Assembly (NCBI GenBank): GCA_030153605.1 | Contig: JASKLO010000007.1 | Span: 1-54,782, forward strand | Length of the DNA: 54,782 nt | Source of the DNA: Thermosipho sp. (in: thermotogales) | Lineage (GTDB): Bacteria > Thermotogota > Thermotogae > Thermotogales > Fervidobacteriaceae | Reading direction: 5' to 3' | Shown here: positions 10,079 to 18,943 of the stretch, piece after piece | Layout of the letters: every line of letters starts with the position of its first letter | Numbering within the stretch: the stretch's first letter is position 1 | Translations under genes and position numbers: made by a program | The notes under the pieces: model-generated | What the model saw: only the letters and a program-made list of their open reading frames with translations | Databases searched by the model: none | Told to the model about the DNA's origin: nothing

Positions 10079-11121
10079 CCTAGTCTTTTTTGCACCTCCT
10101 GAGAATCTCTTATGTTTTCAATTAAAGTTTCTTTTGTTATTAATCCCTTCAAAAATGCTTCAATTAAAGCCTCATCATATAAAACATTTCCTTGATTTTT
10201 ACTAGCTTGCATTACACCTTCTATTTGGTGAAGTTTTCCTTCTCTAATTAGATTTTTAATTGCAGGTGTAGCTACCATTATTTCAGTAATTGGAATTACT
10301 CCGAAATCTTTTTTTGGAACCAATCTTTGGAAAATAACTGCAACCAATGTGTTAGCTAATTGTAATGAAATTTGTTTTTGTTGATGTGCCGGAAAAACAT
10401 CTACGATTCTTTCTGGTGCAGATGCAGCCGAGTTTGAGTGTACAGTTGCGAAAACTAAATGACCTGTTTCGGCGGAAGTCAATGCAAGTGACATTGTTTC
10501 TAAATCTCTCATTTCTCCAACTAAAATAACATCTGGATCTTGTCTTAAAGCATATTTCAATCCATCTGCGAAACTTTCAGTATCAGTTCCAACTTCACGT
10601 TGATGAATAAGAGATCTTCCGGTTTCAAAAACATATTCAATAGGGTCTTCAATAGTAATAATATGTTTTGCAAATCTGTTATTAATATGATCTATTAGAG
10701 CAGCTAAAGTAGTTGATTTTCCACTACCTGTAGGCCCGGCTACTAAAATAAGGCCATGATTTTTTTCAGCAAAAGTTTTAAGAATAGGAGGAAGTCCGAG
10801 TTCATCGACTGTTCTAATTTTTTTAGTAATCAATCTCAATGCTAGAGCAGGATTTCTTCGTTCATAATAAAAATTAGCCCTTATTCTTAAATCCCCCAAA
10901 GGAAAAGAAAAATCGATTTCCTTTCTATCTCTTACAAAGTTATATTCCGCAAGAATATCATCAACTGCCTGTTTTAGATCATGAGCTTCAACAGGAGGGA
11001 TCCCGGGAATTTTAACCAATCTTCCATCGACTCTTGCAATGGGGGTTAAACCTACTGAGATGTGAATATCTGAAGCTCTCATTTGCTTCCCTTTTAAAAT
11101 AATATTATGTAAATCAAGCAT
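10066..11121 (-). CDS. pilT: Type IV pilus retraction ATPase PilT
   Basis: A 351-residue secretion-superfamily ATPase that powers pilus retraction at the inner membrane. Walker A is [10 protein letters not shown] (129-138), the Asp box [10 protein letters not shown] and His box ATVHSNSAA follow, and the retraction-specific [10 protein letters not shown] motif is near residue 290, which separates PilT from the PilB extension ATPase. No pilus structural genes lie nearby. The ComEC-like gene at 21665 could use the same pili for DNA uptake (inference). Confidence 0.95.
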
Positions 11122-11126
11122 CTATC

Positions 11127-12596
11127 TCACTCCTCTATGGTAAAATTGTTTCCAAATAAAGTTTTGAGTTTAGTTAAAACTTCATCCTCATTATCATTAT
11201 TCTTTTCTATTTTTACTGAAAATTCTTTTCTAATACCTGCTTTTTTTAAGTATAATTTTTCTAAAGTGTCCAACTTTGATCTTACAATCTCAAATTGAAT
11301 TTTTTTGTCTGGTGGAAAAGTAATTATTATTTCTCTGTTTGTTTCTTCTATTTTAGCAAACAAAAGTCCAACATAAAGCGACAAATCACCATTTATTTTT
11401 AATTCTTTAATTAATTCTTCGATTATTTTATTATTATTATTAACTTCCGCATTACTGGGATTTGATAAAGTGTTTTCTGAAATTTCAGAATTGTTTTTTA
11501 ACGATGATTCACTTTTGCGTTCTGATTCTTGAGAAGTATTTTTTTGAATTTCAATATTTTTAGAATTATTATCAGATAAATTTTGTAAAGAAAATTTTCT
11601 AGTTATTTCTATGAATCCAAGTTTTACAAGTAATAATTTTTCTTCGGAATATTTAATATCTTTCAATATTGAAGAAATAGGTTTCAAATACTCAATATAC
11701 TCAAAATTATTCATTTCAACATTAGAAATAATATAATCTAAAATTTGATCTAAGAACAACTCAAGATCTTTTCCAGAAAAGTATATTTCTTCTAAAATTT
11801 GAAGGACTCTCTGTAAATTTCCGTTTTTAATTGAAATTAAAAGGTTTTCTATTATGTCTTTTGAAACAAGTCCAAGTGCATTTTTAATTGTATCAATAGT
11901 AATTGTTCCATCTGAGTATCTTACAACTTGTTCTAAAATGGTTAATGCGTCTCTTAAACCTCCATTTGCTCTTTTAGCAATTAAAAGAAGTGCATCATCT
12001 GTTATCTTAAATCCTTCTTTTTCTGAAACATATTTTAATCTTTCAATTATTTTATCAATTTCAATATTTTTAAAATCTATTACTTGACACCTAGAAATGA
12101 TAGTAGGGGGAATTTTTTCAGGATTGGTAGTTGCTAAAATAAACACAACATTTTCTGGTGGTTCTTCTAATGTTTTCAATAAAGCATTGAAGGCTTCTTT
12201 AGTCAACATATGAACTTCATCTATTATATATACCTTATATTTCCCTTGAGCTGCATGATACCCCACTGCTTCACGAATTTTTCTTATTTCATCAATCCCT
12301 CTATTAGATGCTGCGTCAATTTCATATACATCCATAAAATTTCCATTATCAATAGAAAGACAAGCTGAACATTTGTTACAAGGTTCTACGCCTTGTCTAT
12401 TTTCACAATTTAATGATTTAGCTAGAATTCTTGCAACTGTGGTTTTACCAGTACCACGTGGCCCGGCAAAAATATAGGCATGAGAAATCGTATTATTTTC
12501 TAAAGAATTAATAAATATTTTTTTAACATGATCTTGATTAACAATTTCGGAAAAAGTTTTTGGTCTATATTTTCTATATAGAGTGTCCATATTCAT
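11127..12596 (-). CDS. dnaX: DNA polymerase III subunit gamma/tau
   Basis: A 489-residue clamp-loader ATPase. Walker A GPRGTGKTT (about 45-53), four zinc-binding cysteines (C64, C73, C76, C79), Walker B DEVH (126-129) and sensor SRC are all present; the C-terminal third is a Ser/Asn-rich linker followed by a tau-like region. The ATG overlaps the miaA stop (ATGA); a second in-frame ATG at 12590 is an alternative start. No obvious slippery A-run for programmed frameshifting was seen, but this was checked only by eye. Confidence 0.96.
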   Translation of the reverse strand: MNMDTLYRKYRPKTFSEIVNQDHVKKIFINSLENNTISHAYIFAGPRGTGKTTVARILAKSLNCENRQGVEPCNKCSACLSIDNGNFMDVYEIDAASNRGIDEIRKIREAVGYHAAQGKYKVYIIDEVHMLTKEAFNALLKTLEEPPENVVFILATTNPEKIPPTIISRCQVIDFKNIEIDKIIERLKYVSEKEGFKITDDALLLIAKRANGGLRDALTILEQVVRYSDGTITIDTIKNALGLVSKDIIENLLISIKNGNLQRVLQILEEIYFSGKDLELFLDQILDYIISNVEMNNFEYIEYLKPISSILKDIKYSEEKLLLVKLGFIEITRKFSLQNLSDNNSKNIEIQKNTSQESERKSESSLKNNSEISENTLSNPSNAEVNNNNKIIEELIKELKINGDLSLYVGLLFAKIEETNREIIITFPPDKKIQFEIVRSKLDTLEKLYLKKAGIRKEFSVKIEKNNDNEDEVLTKLKTLFGNNFTIEE

Positions 12597-13510
12597 TCAC
12601 CTTCTCTAGACATAATTATTATTTTCTCAAGGATTTTAATAGCTTCTCTTCTTGAAATTTCTGAAAGATTTAACCATTTAGCATCTTTATATCTTCTTAA
12701 CCATATGATTTGCCTTCTTGCAAATCTTCTTGTGTTTCGTTTAATAAGATGTATTGCTGTTTTTAAATCATATTTTCCTTTAAAATGTAAAATAAGTTCT
12801 TTATAACCAATTGTTTGAAAAGCATTTAAATCTTCTGGATATTTATCTAACAAATATTTTACTTCTTCAATGAGGCCTTTATTAATCATTTCATCAACTC
12901 TTTTGTTAATTCTTTCATGCAATTCATCTCTGTTTCTGTTTAAGACAACTATTTTGTAATCATTGGAAAGGGAATTTTGCTTTTGTAACTGAGAGATTCT
13001 TTTGCCAGTCTTTAGATATACCTCAAGAGCTCGAATAGTTCTTTTAATATCAGAAGGATGAATCCTTAAAGCAGATTCAGGGTCATATTTTTCCAGCATT
13101 GTTCTCAAAATCCCAGGTTCTTTTTTTTCAAGTTCACTTAATTCTTTCCTTAAATTTTCATCTCTTGCAACACCTTCAAACATTCCCTTAACAATTGCAT
13201 CAATATATAAACCCGTTCCTCCAACAAAAATTGGGTAAATATTTTCATAAATTAATTTATTTTTTATTTTTAAAGCATCTAACCTATATTGAAAAGCATT
13301 GTAATATTGGTCGGGTTCTATAATATCAACCATGTGATGTTTTACTATAGCTTGTTCTTCTATTGTTGGCTTGGCTGTTCCTATGTTCATGTATTTATAA
13401 ATTTGTCTTGAATCAACGGAAATAACCTGAAAATTTAGCTTCTGACCTAGTTCCAGAATTAAGTCAGTCTTTCCGACAGCTGTAGGTCCTGAAATTATAA
13501 CATACTTCAT
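12593..13510 (-). CDS. miaA: tRNA dimethylallyltransferase
   Basis: A 305-residue enzyme adding a dimethylallyl group to N6 of A37 in tRNAs that read UNN codons. P-loop GPTAVGKT (8-15), substrate motif SVDSRQIYKYMNIGTAKP, VGGTGLYIDA, and the C-terminal TIGYKE and RRQIIWLRR motifs are diagnostic. Normal length. It has a 2-nt gap after the LptA-like gene and ATGA overlap with dnaX. Confidence 0.96.
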   Translation of the reverse strand: MKYVIISGPTAVGKTDLILELGQKLNFQVISVDSRQIYKYMNIGTAKPTIEEQAIVKHHMVDIIEPDQYYNAFQYRLDALKIKNKLIYENIYPIFVGGTGLYIDAIVKGMFEGVARDENLRKELSELEKKEPGILRTMLEKYDPESALRIHPSDIKRTIRALEVYLKTGKRISQLQKQNSLSNDYKIVVLNRNRDELHERINKRVDEMINKGLIEEVKYLLDKYPEDLNAFQTIGYKELILHFKGKYDLKTAIHLIKRNTRRFARRQIIWLRRYKDAKWLNLSEISRREAIKILEKIIIMSREGE

Positions 13511-13512
13511 AA

Positions 13513-14139
13513 TTATTCCACCACGATTTCAACTTGAACTTTTTCGCCCTTCATGTTGTTATTTTCTGTATCAAGAATTATTTTTTCTGCATTTAACTTT
13601 ATGTTTTTATTATTATCAATTAATTCTACTTCTTGGTTTAAAACAATTATTCCTTCATCTTTATTGTAAATGAATTCATAAGAATTTGCTGAAATATTTC
13701 CTTTAATAATTTTTATTTTTTGAGAAATAGATTTTCCTTCAAAATAATTGTTTTTTAAATCAAAGTTTAGAATGTCACAAACTACAAATATTGTTTCAGA
13801 ACTTTTTGAATCTAAAATTGTCAATGAAGCTTCTTCTATATTTCCATTTTGAGTTTCAATATTATAATTTAAGTTTTTTCCCATTAATTCACCGTCATTG
13901 AAAAAGATAAGAACAGTACTTTCTGTAGTTAAGTTAATCCATTTGTTATTTTCTTTTTTTATTTGCATATTGTTTGTTTCAAGTTTTAAATTATCAGAAT
14001 CAATAAAAACTAAAACTGAACCTTCATATGTTATTAAGTTATCAGTAGGTTCCACAAAATCAGCAGAAATATGAACAGTTTTTGCATATGAAAGAAAAGT
14101 AAATATAATCATAATAACAAAAATTGAAAATTTTTTCAT
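13513..14139 (-). CDS. LptA/OstA-like periplasmic protein
   Basis: 208 residues with a signal peptide (1-19, ending FLSYA) followed by repeating beta strands of the OstA/LptA jellyroll type (ISADFVEP, ITYEGSVLVF, LKLETNNMQIK, and later LNAEKIILDTENNNMKGEKVQVE). In proteobacteria LptA bridges the periplasm for lipopolysaccharide. Thermotogae have an outer sheath, generally without classical LPS, so the cargo here is unknown. It overlaps the degenerate patatin-like gene by 4 bp, which suggests an envelope-lipid setting. Confidence 0.7.
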   Translation of the reverse strand: MKKFSIFVIMIIFTFLSYAKTVHISADFVEPTDNLITYEGSVLVFIDSDNLKLETNNMQIKKENNKWINLTTESTVLIFFNDGELMGKNLNYNIETQNGNIEEASLTILDSKSSETIFVVCDILNFDLKNNYFEGKSISQKIKIIKGNISANSYEFIYNKDEGIIVLNQEVELIDNNKNIKLNAEKIILDTENNNMKGEKVQVEIVVE

Positions 14140-14870
14140 AATTTCCCTCCGATATATTTTTCAGAAATTTCATAAAGTTTTGTCGAAAGGTTAAAAGGAT
14201 TTGAGGTGTTAGTTTGAAGCTTTAATTTATATCTAGCATCTCTGAATCTTTTTTCCATTATTTTAAATGTTCTTGCATATGTTGAATATACCATAAAATC
14301 TATAGCATTTTTTAGATTAAAATTGAATTGTTTATTTAAAAGTAATATAAAATCACCTTCTGGAACCCCATATACCCAAGAGCCGGAAACATAATCTTTG
14401 TATGGTTCAAATTCAAGAGGGAAGGAAAGAGTTTTAATTATAGCATCTTGAAGGTTATCATTTTCTAATATCTCATCGTTAAAAGTTTTAATATTAAAGG
14501 CATGAATTTTTAATTTTTCTGGTATCTTCTTATCTTCAAAATGTTGATTAACATACTTTATTAAAATTCTTTGGCTTTTGAAACCTTTCAACGTTCGTGT
14601 AGCTTTATGTAGAGCACGAATTTGTTCAATTATACTTGTGAAATTAAAACCATAAGCATAATGAAAAGTTTTAAGGGTTTCATTATAAATTGAACGTAAA
14701 AACATATAACTTTGGTTTGAAGAATTGGTTTTTAAGTAAAAATAAGCAGGTATGCATGAAAAACCAACGCAATGTATTTCATCAAATTCAACTTTATATT
14801 TTTCACATGCTTTAAAAAAAGCTGGTAATGAGAAATAAAGGACTGAATTACCTCCAGTAGCGAGGATCAA
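14136..14870 (-). CDS. Degenerate patatin-like protein (probable pseudoenzyme)
   Basis: About 244 residues from the preferred TTG start at 14870, which has AAAGGAG 7 nt upstream; the ATG at 14888 lacks an SD. Its layout mirrors the upstream patatin gene: a glycine-rich start (LATGGNS), a nucleophile-elbow position GFSCI and a segment YVSGSWVYG where patatins carry the Asp-Gly-Gly of the dyad. The elbow's last Gly is Ile and the dyad Asp is gone, so lipase activity is unlikely. The residue mapping is by eye. It overlaps the upstream gene and may be its partner or regulator. Confidence 0.65.
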   Translation of the reverse strand: MILATGGNSVLYFSLPAFFKACEKYKVEFDEIHCVGFSCIPAYFYLKTNSSNQSYMFLRSIYNETLKTFHYAYGFNFTSIIEQIRALHKATRTLKGFKSQRILIKYVNQHFEDKKIPEKLKIHAFNIKTFNDEILENDNLQDAIIKTLSFPLEFEPYKDYVSGSWVYGVPEGDFILLLNKQFNFNLKNAIDFMVYSTYARTFKIMEKRFRDARYKLKLQTNTSNPFNLSTKLYEISEKYIGGKL

Positions 14871-15648
14871 ATTCTTCTCTCCTTTCATTTATATAGGAAA
14901 GAGCGGATTGATAAATTTCTCTGTATTTTTGAAATTCATGCCATTCGTAAGGGATCCTATAATATATTACCATATTTGCTTTATCTAAATCAATATATTC
15001 AATTTCTACATCTTTCCAGGCATCGAGATAAAACATAAGTTCCATCTGATCTTTTGGAAAATCCATTGGTTGTCGATAAAAAGTACTGGCAATTACAAAA
15101 TTAGCGCCGAGGTTAATAGCCTCACTTACAGGAACAGGAGATAGTACTCCACCATCAGTATTCATAGTTCCTGCAATCCATAATGGTTCAAAAAATCCTG
15201 GAACTGATGCACTTGCCATTATAGCATCTACTAAGAATCCTTCAGTAATTAATAAAGAATTTCCTGATAAATTATCAAAAGTTACTATACCTATTTGGTA
15301 TTTACAGTCACTAAATTTTTTCTTTCTAAAAAGGAATCTGAAAAATGGATAATAATCTTCTATTGGAACTAAAGAACGTTGCAAAATTCCCCAAGCGCCA
15401 GTTGTTGATTTATTTAATTTTTTGGAATATTTCATAAAAGAAGGCAAAAATTTTTCTACAGCATTTGAAAATTTCTCATATACTTTATTACTATCACCAT
15501 ATAAGCCATATAAGCCCGCAACAATAGCACCAGCCGATGATCCAGTAATTATATCTGGCTTTACCTCATAATCTTCTAATAACTTGAGAGTTGCGATATG
15601 AGCAAAACCTTTTACTCCTCCAGCTGCAAGAGCAAGTCCAATTTTCAT
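14848..15648 (-). CDS. Patatin-like phospholipase (RssA/NTE type)
   Basis: A 266-residue acyl hydrolase with an intact Ser-Asp dyad: oxyanion hole GGVKG (10-14), elbow GSSAG (36-40, Ser38), dyad Asp165 in NTDGG. Bacterial relatives are cytoplasmic or membrane-associated lysophospholipases/phospholipases; the substrate is not determined. It abuts nfo with no gap and overlaps a degenerate paralog downstream. Confidence 0.88.
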   Translation of the reverse strand: MKIGLALAAGGVKGFAHIATLKLLEDYEVKPDIITGSSAGAIVAGLYGLYGDSNKVYEKFSNAVEKFLPSFMKYSKKLNKSTTGAWGILQRSLVPIEDYYPFFRFLFRKKKFSDCKYQIGIVTFDNLSGNSLLITEGFLVDAIMASASVPGFFEPLWIAGTMNTDGGVLSPVPVSEAINLGANFVIASTFYRQPMDFPKDQMELMFYLDAWKDVEIEYIDLDKANMVIYYRIPYEWHEFQKYREIYQSALSYINERREEFDPRYWR

Positions 15649-16491
15649 TTAAATCACTCCTAATATTTCTTTAACTTTAGCAATATCCTGTTTATGAACT
15701 TCATTATCTCCAGGAGTTTCAAGAATCCAAGGTTTAGATAGGATAATTTCATTAGTTAGAATTTTCTTTAAACCATCTGTACCAATTATACCCATTCCAA
15801 TATTTTCATGTCTGTCTTTATTTGAGCCAAGTTCGTTTTTAGAATCATTTAAGTGAATGAATTTTAATTTTTCTAGGCCTATTAACTTATCAATTTTTTC
15901 TAAAAATTCATCAAGCTTATTTACAATATCATATCCTGCATCCCAAGCGTGGCAAGTATCAATTGTTATCCCTAACCTTTCAGGTTGTTTGACATTATCT
16001 ATAATTAGTTTAAGCTGTTCTATCTTATAACCAATATTACCGCCTTTTTTAGTTACATTTTCAAGAAGAATAAAAGTGTTTTTTTCAGAATCAAGTGCAA
16101 TGTTTAAAGCTTTCACAATTTTCTTAATTCCTTCATCTTCGCCTGAGCCAAGGTGACTTCCTGGATGAATATTCAGGTATTTTATTCCTAAAGCACTACA
16201 AATTTCCATTTCTTTAATCAACAAATCTAAAGACTTTTTCCATCCTTCTTCTTTAGGGCTAGCTATATTAATTAGATAACCACTGTGACATAACATTGAA
16301 TCTATTTCAATTTTGTATTTTTTAATTCCATTTTTGAATTCTAAAGCATCTTCGCTTAATGGAAGATTTGCTTTCCATTGTCTAGGGTTGTGTGGAAATA
16401 TTTGAAACGCGTTTCCACCTATTTCTATTGTTTCTTTAGGAACTCTTTTAAAACCACCACCTATTGGCATATGTGCTCCGATTTTAATCAT
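15649..16491 (-). CDS. nfo: Endonuclease IV (AP endonuclease)
   Basis: A 280-residue TIM-barrel, zinc-dependent enzyme cutting 5' to abasic sites in base-excision repair. Metal-ligand motifs in order: HPGSHLGSGEDEG, LLENV, DTCHAWDAGYD, HLNDSKNELGSNKDRHENIG and ILETPG. Length is standard. It lies 28 nt downstream of nadE in the same operon. Confidence 0.96.
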   Translation of the reverse strand: MIKIGAHMPIGGGFKRVPKETIEIGGNAFQIFPHNPRQWKANLPLSEDALEFKNGIKKYKIEIDSMLCHSGYLINIASPKEEGWKKSLDLLIKEMEICSALGIKYLNIHPGSHLGSGEDEGIKKIVKALNIALDSEKNTFILLENVTKKGGNIGYKIEQLKLIIDNVKQPERLGITIDTCHAWDAGYDIVNKLDEFLEKIDKLIGLEKLKFIHLNDSKNELGSNKDRHENIGMGIIGTDGLKKILTNEIILSKPWILETPGDNEVHKQDIAKVKEILGVI

Positions 16492-16519
16492 GATTTCACC
16501 ACCATTTCAAATTTAAAAA

Positions 16520-18247
16520 TCACCATTCTTTATATTTGTTAGTTATTGGCATTCTTCTATCTTTTCCAAATGAACGCTCAGTAATTTTAATCCCTGGAGC
16601 TCCTTGCTTTCTTTTATATTCGTTTTTATCAACAAGTTTCGCAACAAATTTAACAACTTCAAGATCATATCCTTCTTCAGAAATCTCGTGTACAGATTTT
16701 TCTTTTTCGATATATAATTTTAAAATTCCATCTAGTATTTCATATTTTGGCAGGAAATCTTCATCTTTTTGGTTTGGTCTAAGTTCAGCGCTTGGTGATT
16801 TAAAAAATACATTTTTAGGTATTATTTCTTTTCCTTTGTTTTTATTATACCATTGAGCAACTTTATATACTTCAGTTTTGTAAACATCTTTAATTGGAGA
16901 AAAACCACCTGCCATATCTCCATATAATGTTGCATAACCTGTCGCTACTTCACTTTTATTACCAGTAGCTAAAACTAAATATCCAAATTTGTTAGAAAGA
17001 GCCATTAAAATATTACCTCTAATTCTGGCTTGTAAATTCTCTTCAGTTGTATCTTCTTTTAGACCTTTAAATATTTCTGAAAAAGTTATTTTGTAGGATT
17101 GGAAAATATCATTAATTGGAATTATATAATACTTTATATTTAAATTTTCTGCTAATTTTACAGCATCTTCTATACTTTCTTTAGAGGTATACATAGAAGG
17201 CATTAAAACACCAATTACGTTTTCTGGCCCCAGAGCTTCAACGGCAATAACAGTAACAAGGGAAGAGTCCATTCCACCACTTAGTCCTATAGCTACTTTT
17301 TTAAAATTATTTTTATTTACATAATCTTTTAAACCAAGAGTTAAAGCTTTAAAAATTTCTTCTTCTTTTTCAAGAGCATATTCTTTAAAACTTCTTTCTA
17401 TTTTTTCTCTTTTAACAATTTCTGATTTTATATTTATTTCATGAATTTTTTGTGATTCTAAAGTTTCGATATATCTTCTTCTTGGATCATGTAGATTTGT
17501 TCTTAGATTTTCTTCTATAGGTATATCAATGACTGATATCTCTTCTTCAAAAGGTTTACCTTCAAATATAATTTTTCCTTCCGAGTCAGTAACTATACTG
17601 CCACCGTCGAAAACTACTTCATCCTGCCCTCCTACTAGATTGCAATAAACAATGGGACAGTGATAATCATATGATTTTTTAGAGAGGTAATTTTTTCTTA
17701 ATTCTCTTTTACCAGTAAAAAAAGGTGAAGCAGAAAGGTTAAGTATTAATTGCGCCCCATTTGATACTTGATAATGCATTGGGCCCAAAGGACTCCAAAT
17801 ATCTTCACAAATATTTATCCCAACCTTTATATTATTATAATTAATTAAAGTTATTGAATTACCAGGTTTAAAATAACGTCTTTCGTCAAAAACACTATAA
17901 TTGGGCAACAGTTGTTTGTGGTATTTTCCTAAAATTTTCCCATTTTGAAGTATAGCTGCTGCATTAAATGCGTCATCTTCAACATCTATAAAGCCTAATA
18001 TAATCACAACATTTTTATTTTGTGAATAATCTTTAACATAGTTTAGATATTCAACATTTTTTTTCAAAAAAGAAGTTCTAAGGATTAAATCTTCTGGTGG
18101 ATAGCCCGTTAAAAACAATTCAGGGAATATAACAAAATCAGAATTGTTTTGTTCTGCGATATCAATTGTTTTTGCAATTTTTTCAAAATTTGCTTTAAAG
18201 TCTCCAAGAGTAGAATTTAATTGTCCCAAGGTAACGCGAATAAACAT
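16520..18247 (-). CDS. nadE: Glutamine-dependent NAD+ synthetase
   Basis: 575 residues that amidate deamido-NAD using ammonia from glutamine. The N-terminal nitrilase-type glutaminase (1-260) has a triad placed at Glu43, Lys111 and Cys147 (GINICEDIWSP). The C-terminal ATP-pyrophosphatase domain carries the P-loop LSGGMDSS near residue 325 and the FSPIKDVYKTEVY region. Cytoplasmic. First gene of the long minus-strand operon: AGGAGG lies before the ATG, and its promoter is inside the divergent palindrome at 18266-18297. Confidence 0.96.
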   Translation of the reverse strand: MFIRVTLGQLNSTLGDFKANFEKIAKTIDIAEQNNSDFVIFPELFLTGYPPEDLILRTSFLKKNVEYLNYVKDYSQNKNVVIILGFIDVEDDAFNAAAILQNGKILGKYHKQLLPNYSVFDERRYFKPGNSITLINYNNIKVGINICEDIWSPLGPMHYQVSNGAQLILNLSASPFFTGKRELRKNYLSKKSYDYHCPIVYCNLVGGQDEVVFDGGSIVTDSEGKIIFEGKPFEEEISVIDIPIEENLRTNLHDPRRRYIETLESQKIHEINIKSEIVKREKIERSFKEYALEKEEEIFKALTLGLKDYVNKNNFKKVAIGLSGGMDSSLVTVIAVEALGPENVIGVLMPSMYTSKESIEDAVKLAENLNIKYYIIPINDIFQSYKITFSEIFKGLKEDTTEENLQARIRGNILMALSNKFGYLVLATGNKSEVATGYATLYGDMAGGFSPIKDVYKTEVYKVAQWYNKNKGKEIIPKNVFFKSPSAELRPNQKDEDFLPKYEILDGILKLYIEKEKSVHEISEEGYDLEVVKFVAKLVDKNEYKRKQGAPGIKITERSFGKDRRMPITNKYKEW

Positions 18248-18265
18248 ATTTTCGCCTCCTTTATT

Positions 18266-18297
18266 AAGATTATAACACGAATTTGTGTTATAATCTT
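18266..18297. promoter_or_regulatory. Divergent promoter/operator: perfect 13-bp inverted repeat
   Basis: AAGATTATAACAC (18266-18278) and GTGTTATAATCTT (18285-18297) are exact reverse complements around GAATTT. Each arm contains an extended -10 box TGTTATAAT: plus-strand -10 at 18289-18294, minus-strand -10 at 18274-18269. The two genes served start 48 bp (nadE) and 39 bp (regulator) from the centre. A dimeric repressor bound here would block both promoters; the divergent winged-helix regulator is the obvious candidate (inference). Confidence 0.75.
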
Positions 18298-18316
18298 TAT
18301 CGAAAGGAGTGAAACG

Positions 18317-18943
18317 GTGATAAAAATTGACAATTTAAAATTTTTTGAACCATCCCCATATTTTAGAAAAATGTTAATTTTAGATTTAATAAATGAGAAT
18401 GAAAATATTACACAAAAACAATTATCTTTAAGTGTTGGAATTGTTCCTTCTTTGATTAATAAATATTTAGCTGAATTGAAAAATGATGGTTTAATTTCTA
18501 TCTCAAAAGTTGGGAAAAAAGCGAGATACAATTTGACATCTGAAGGTATTTCGGAATTGAATTTAATGAAATTGGAATTTTTTAATGATATTGTTTCTTT
18601 ATCTAATAAAATTGATTCTCACTTGGAAAATATACTTTTAAAATTAAAGGGGAAGAAGCATATAGCTATTTATGGAGCAGGATTAGTAGGAAAAACATTA
18701 TGTCAATTATTAATTAACAAGGGATTTAATGTATCAGCCTTTCTTGATGATGATCCTTTGAAGAATAACACTAGAATAGAAGGAATCCCAGTAGTATCTC
18801 CTGATACCCCAGTCAAATATGATGCATTAGTGATAGCATCTTTTAAAAATGCCATTTCAATGGCCGAAAAAGCTTTAAAACTTGGTTTTAGGGATGTGTA
18901 TATCTTTAAAATGGAGGATTTTAGATTAGTATGGTATGGATGA
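18317..18943 (+). CDS. Winged-helix regulator fused to a Rossmann nucleotide-binding domain
   Basis: 208 residues from GTG 18317, chosen for AAAGGAG at 18303-18309; the longer frame crosses the promoter. Residues 20-75 form a winged helix of MarR-like style (ITQKQLSLSVG, then LINKYLAELKNDGLI). Residues 115-205 are a Rossmann fold with GAGLVG (120-125) and FLDDDP, like the N-terminal domains of nucleotide-sugar epimerases and CoA-binding proteins. The layout recalls the redox sensor Rex, but the HTH does not look like Rex. Being divergent from nadE, it may sense NAD(H) (inference). Confidence 0.75.
   Translation: MIKIDNLKFFEPSPYFRKMLILDLINENENITQKQLSLSVGIVPSLINKYLAELKNDGLISISKVGKKARYNLTSEGISELNLMKLEFFNDIVSLSNKIDSHLENILLKLKGKKHIAIYGAGLVGKTLCQLLINKGFNVSAFLDDDPLKNNTRIEGIPVVSPDTPVKYDALVIASFKNAISMAEKALKLGFRDVYIFKMEDFRLVWYG

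Noticed and set aside
11127-12596. Programmed frameshift in dnaX
   Set aside because: I saw no clear slippery A-run with following structure in the coding strand; the frame is continuous.
18217-18531. Minus-strand 104-codon frame across the nadE promoter
   Set aside because: It lies opposite the regulator and crosses the divergent palindrome; no SD or recognisable protein.
18317-18943. Calling the regulator Rex
   Set aside because: The HTH domain does not carry Rex-type sequence features and the palindrome is unlike the usual Rex operator half-site.
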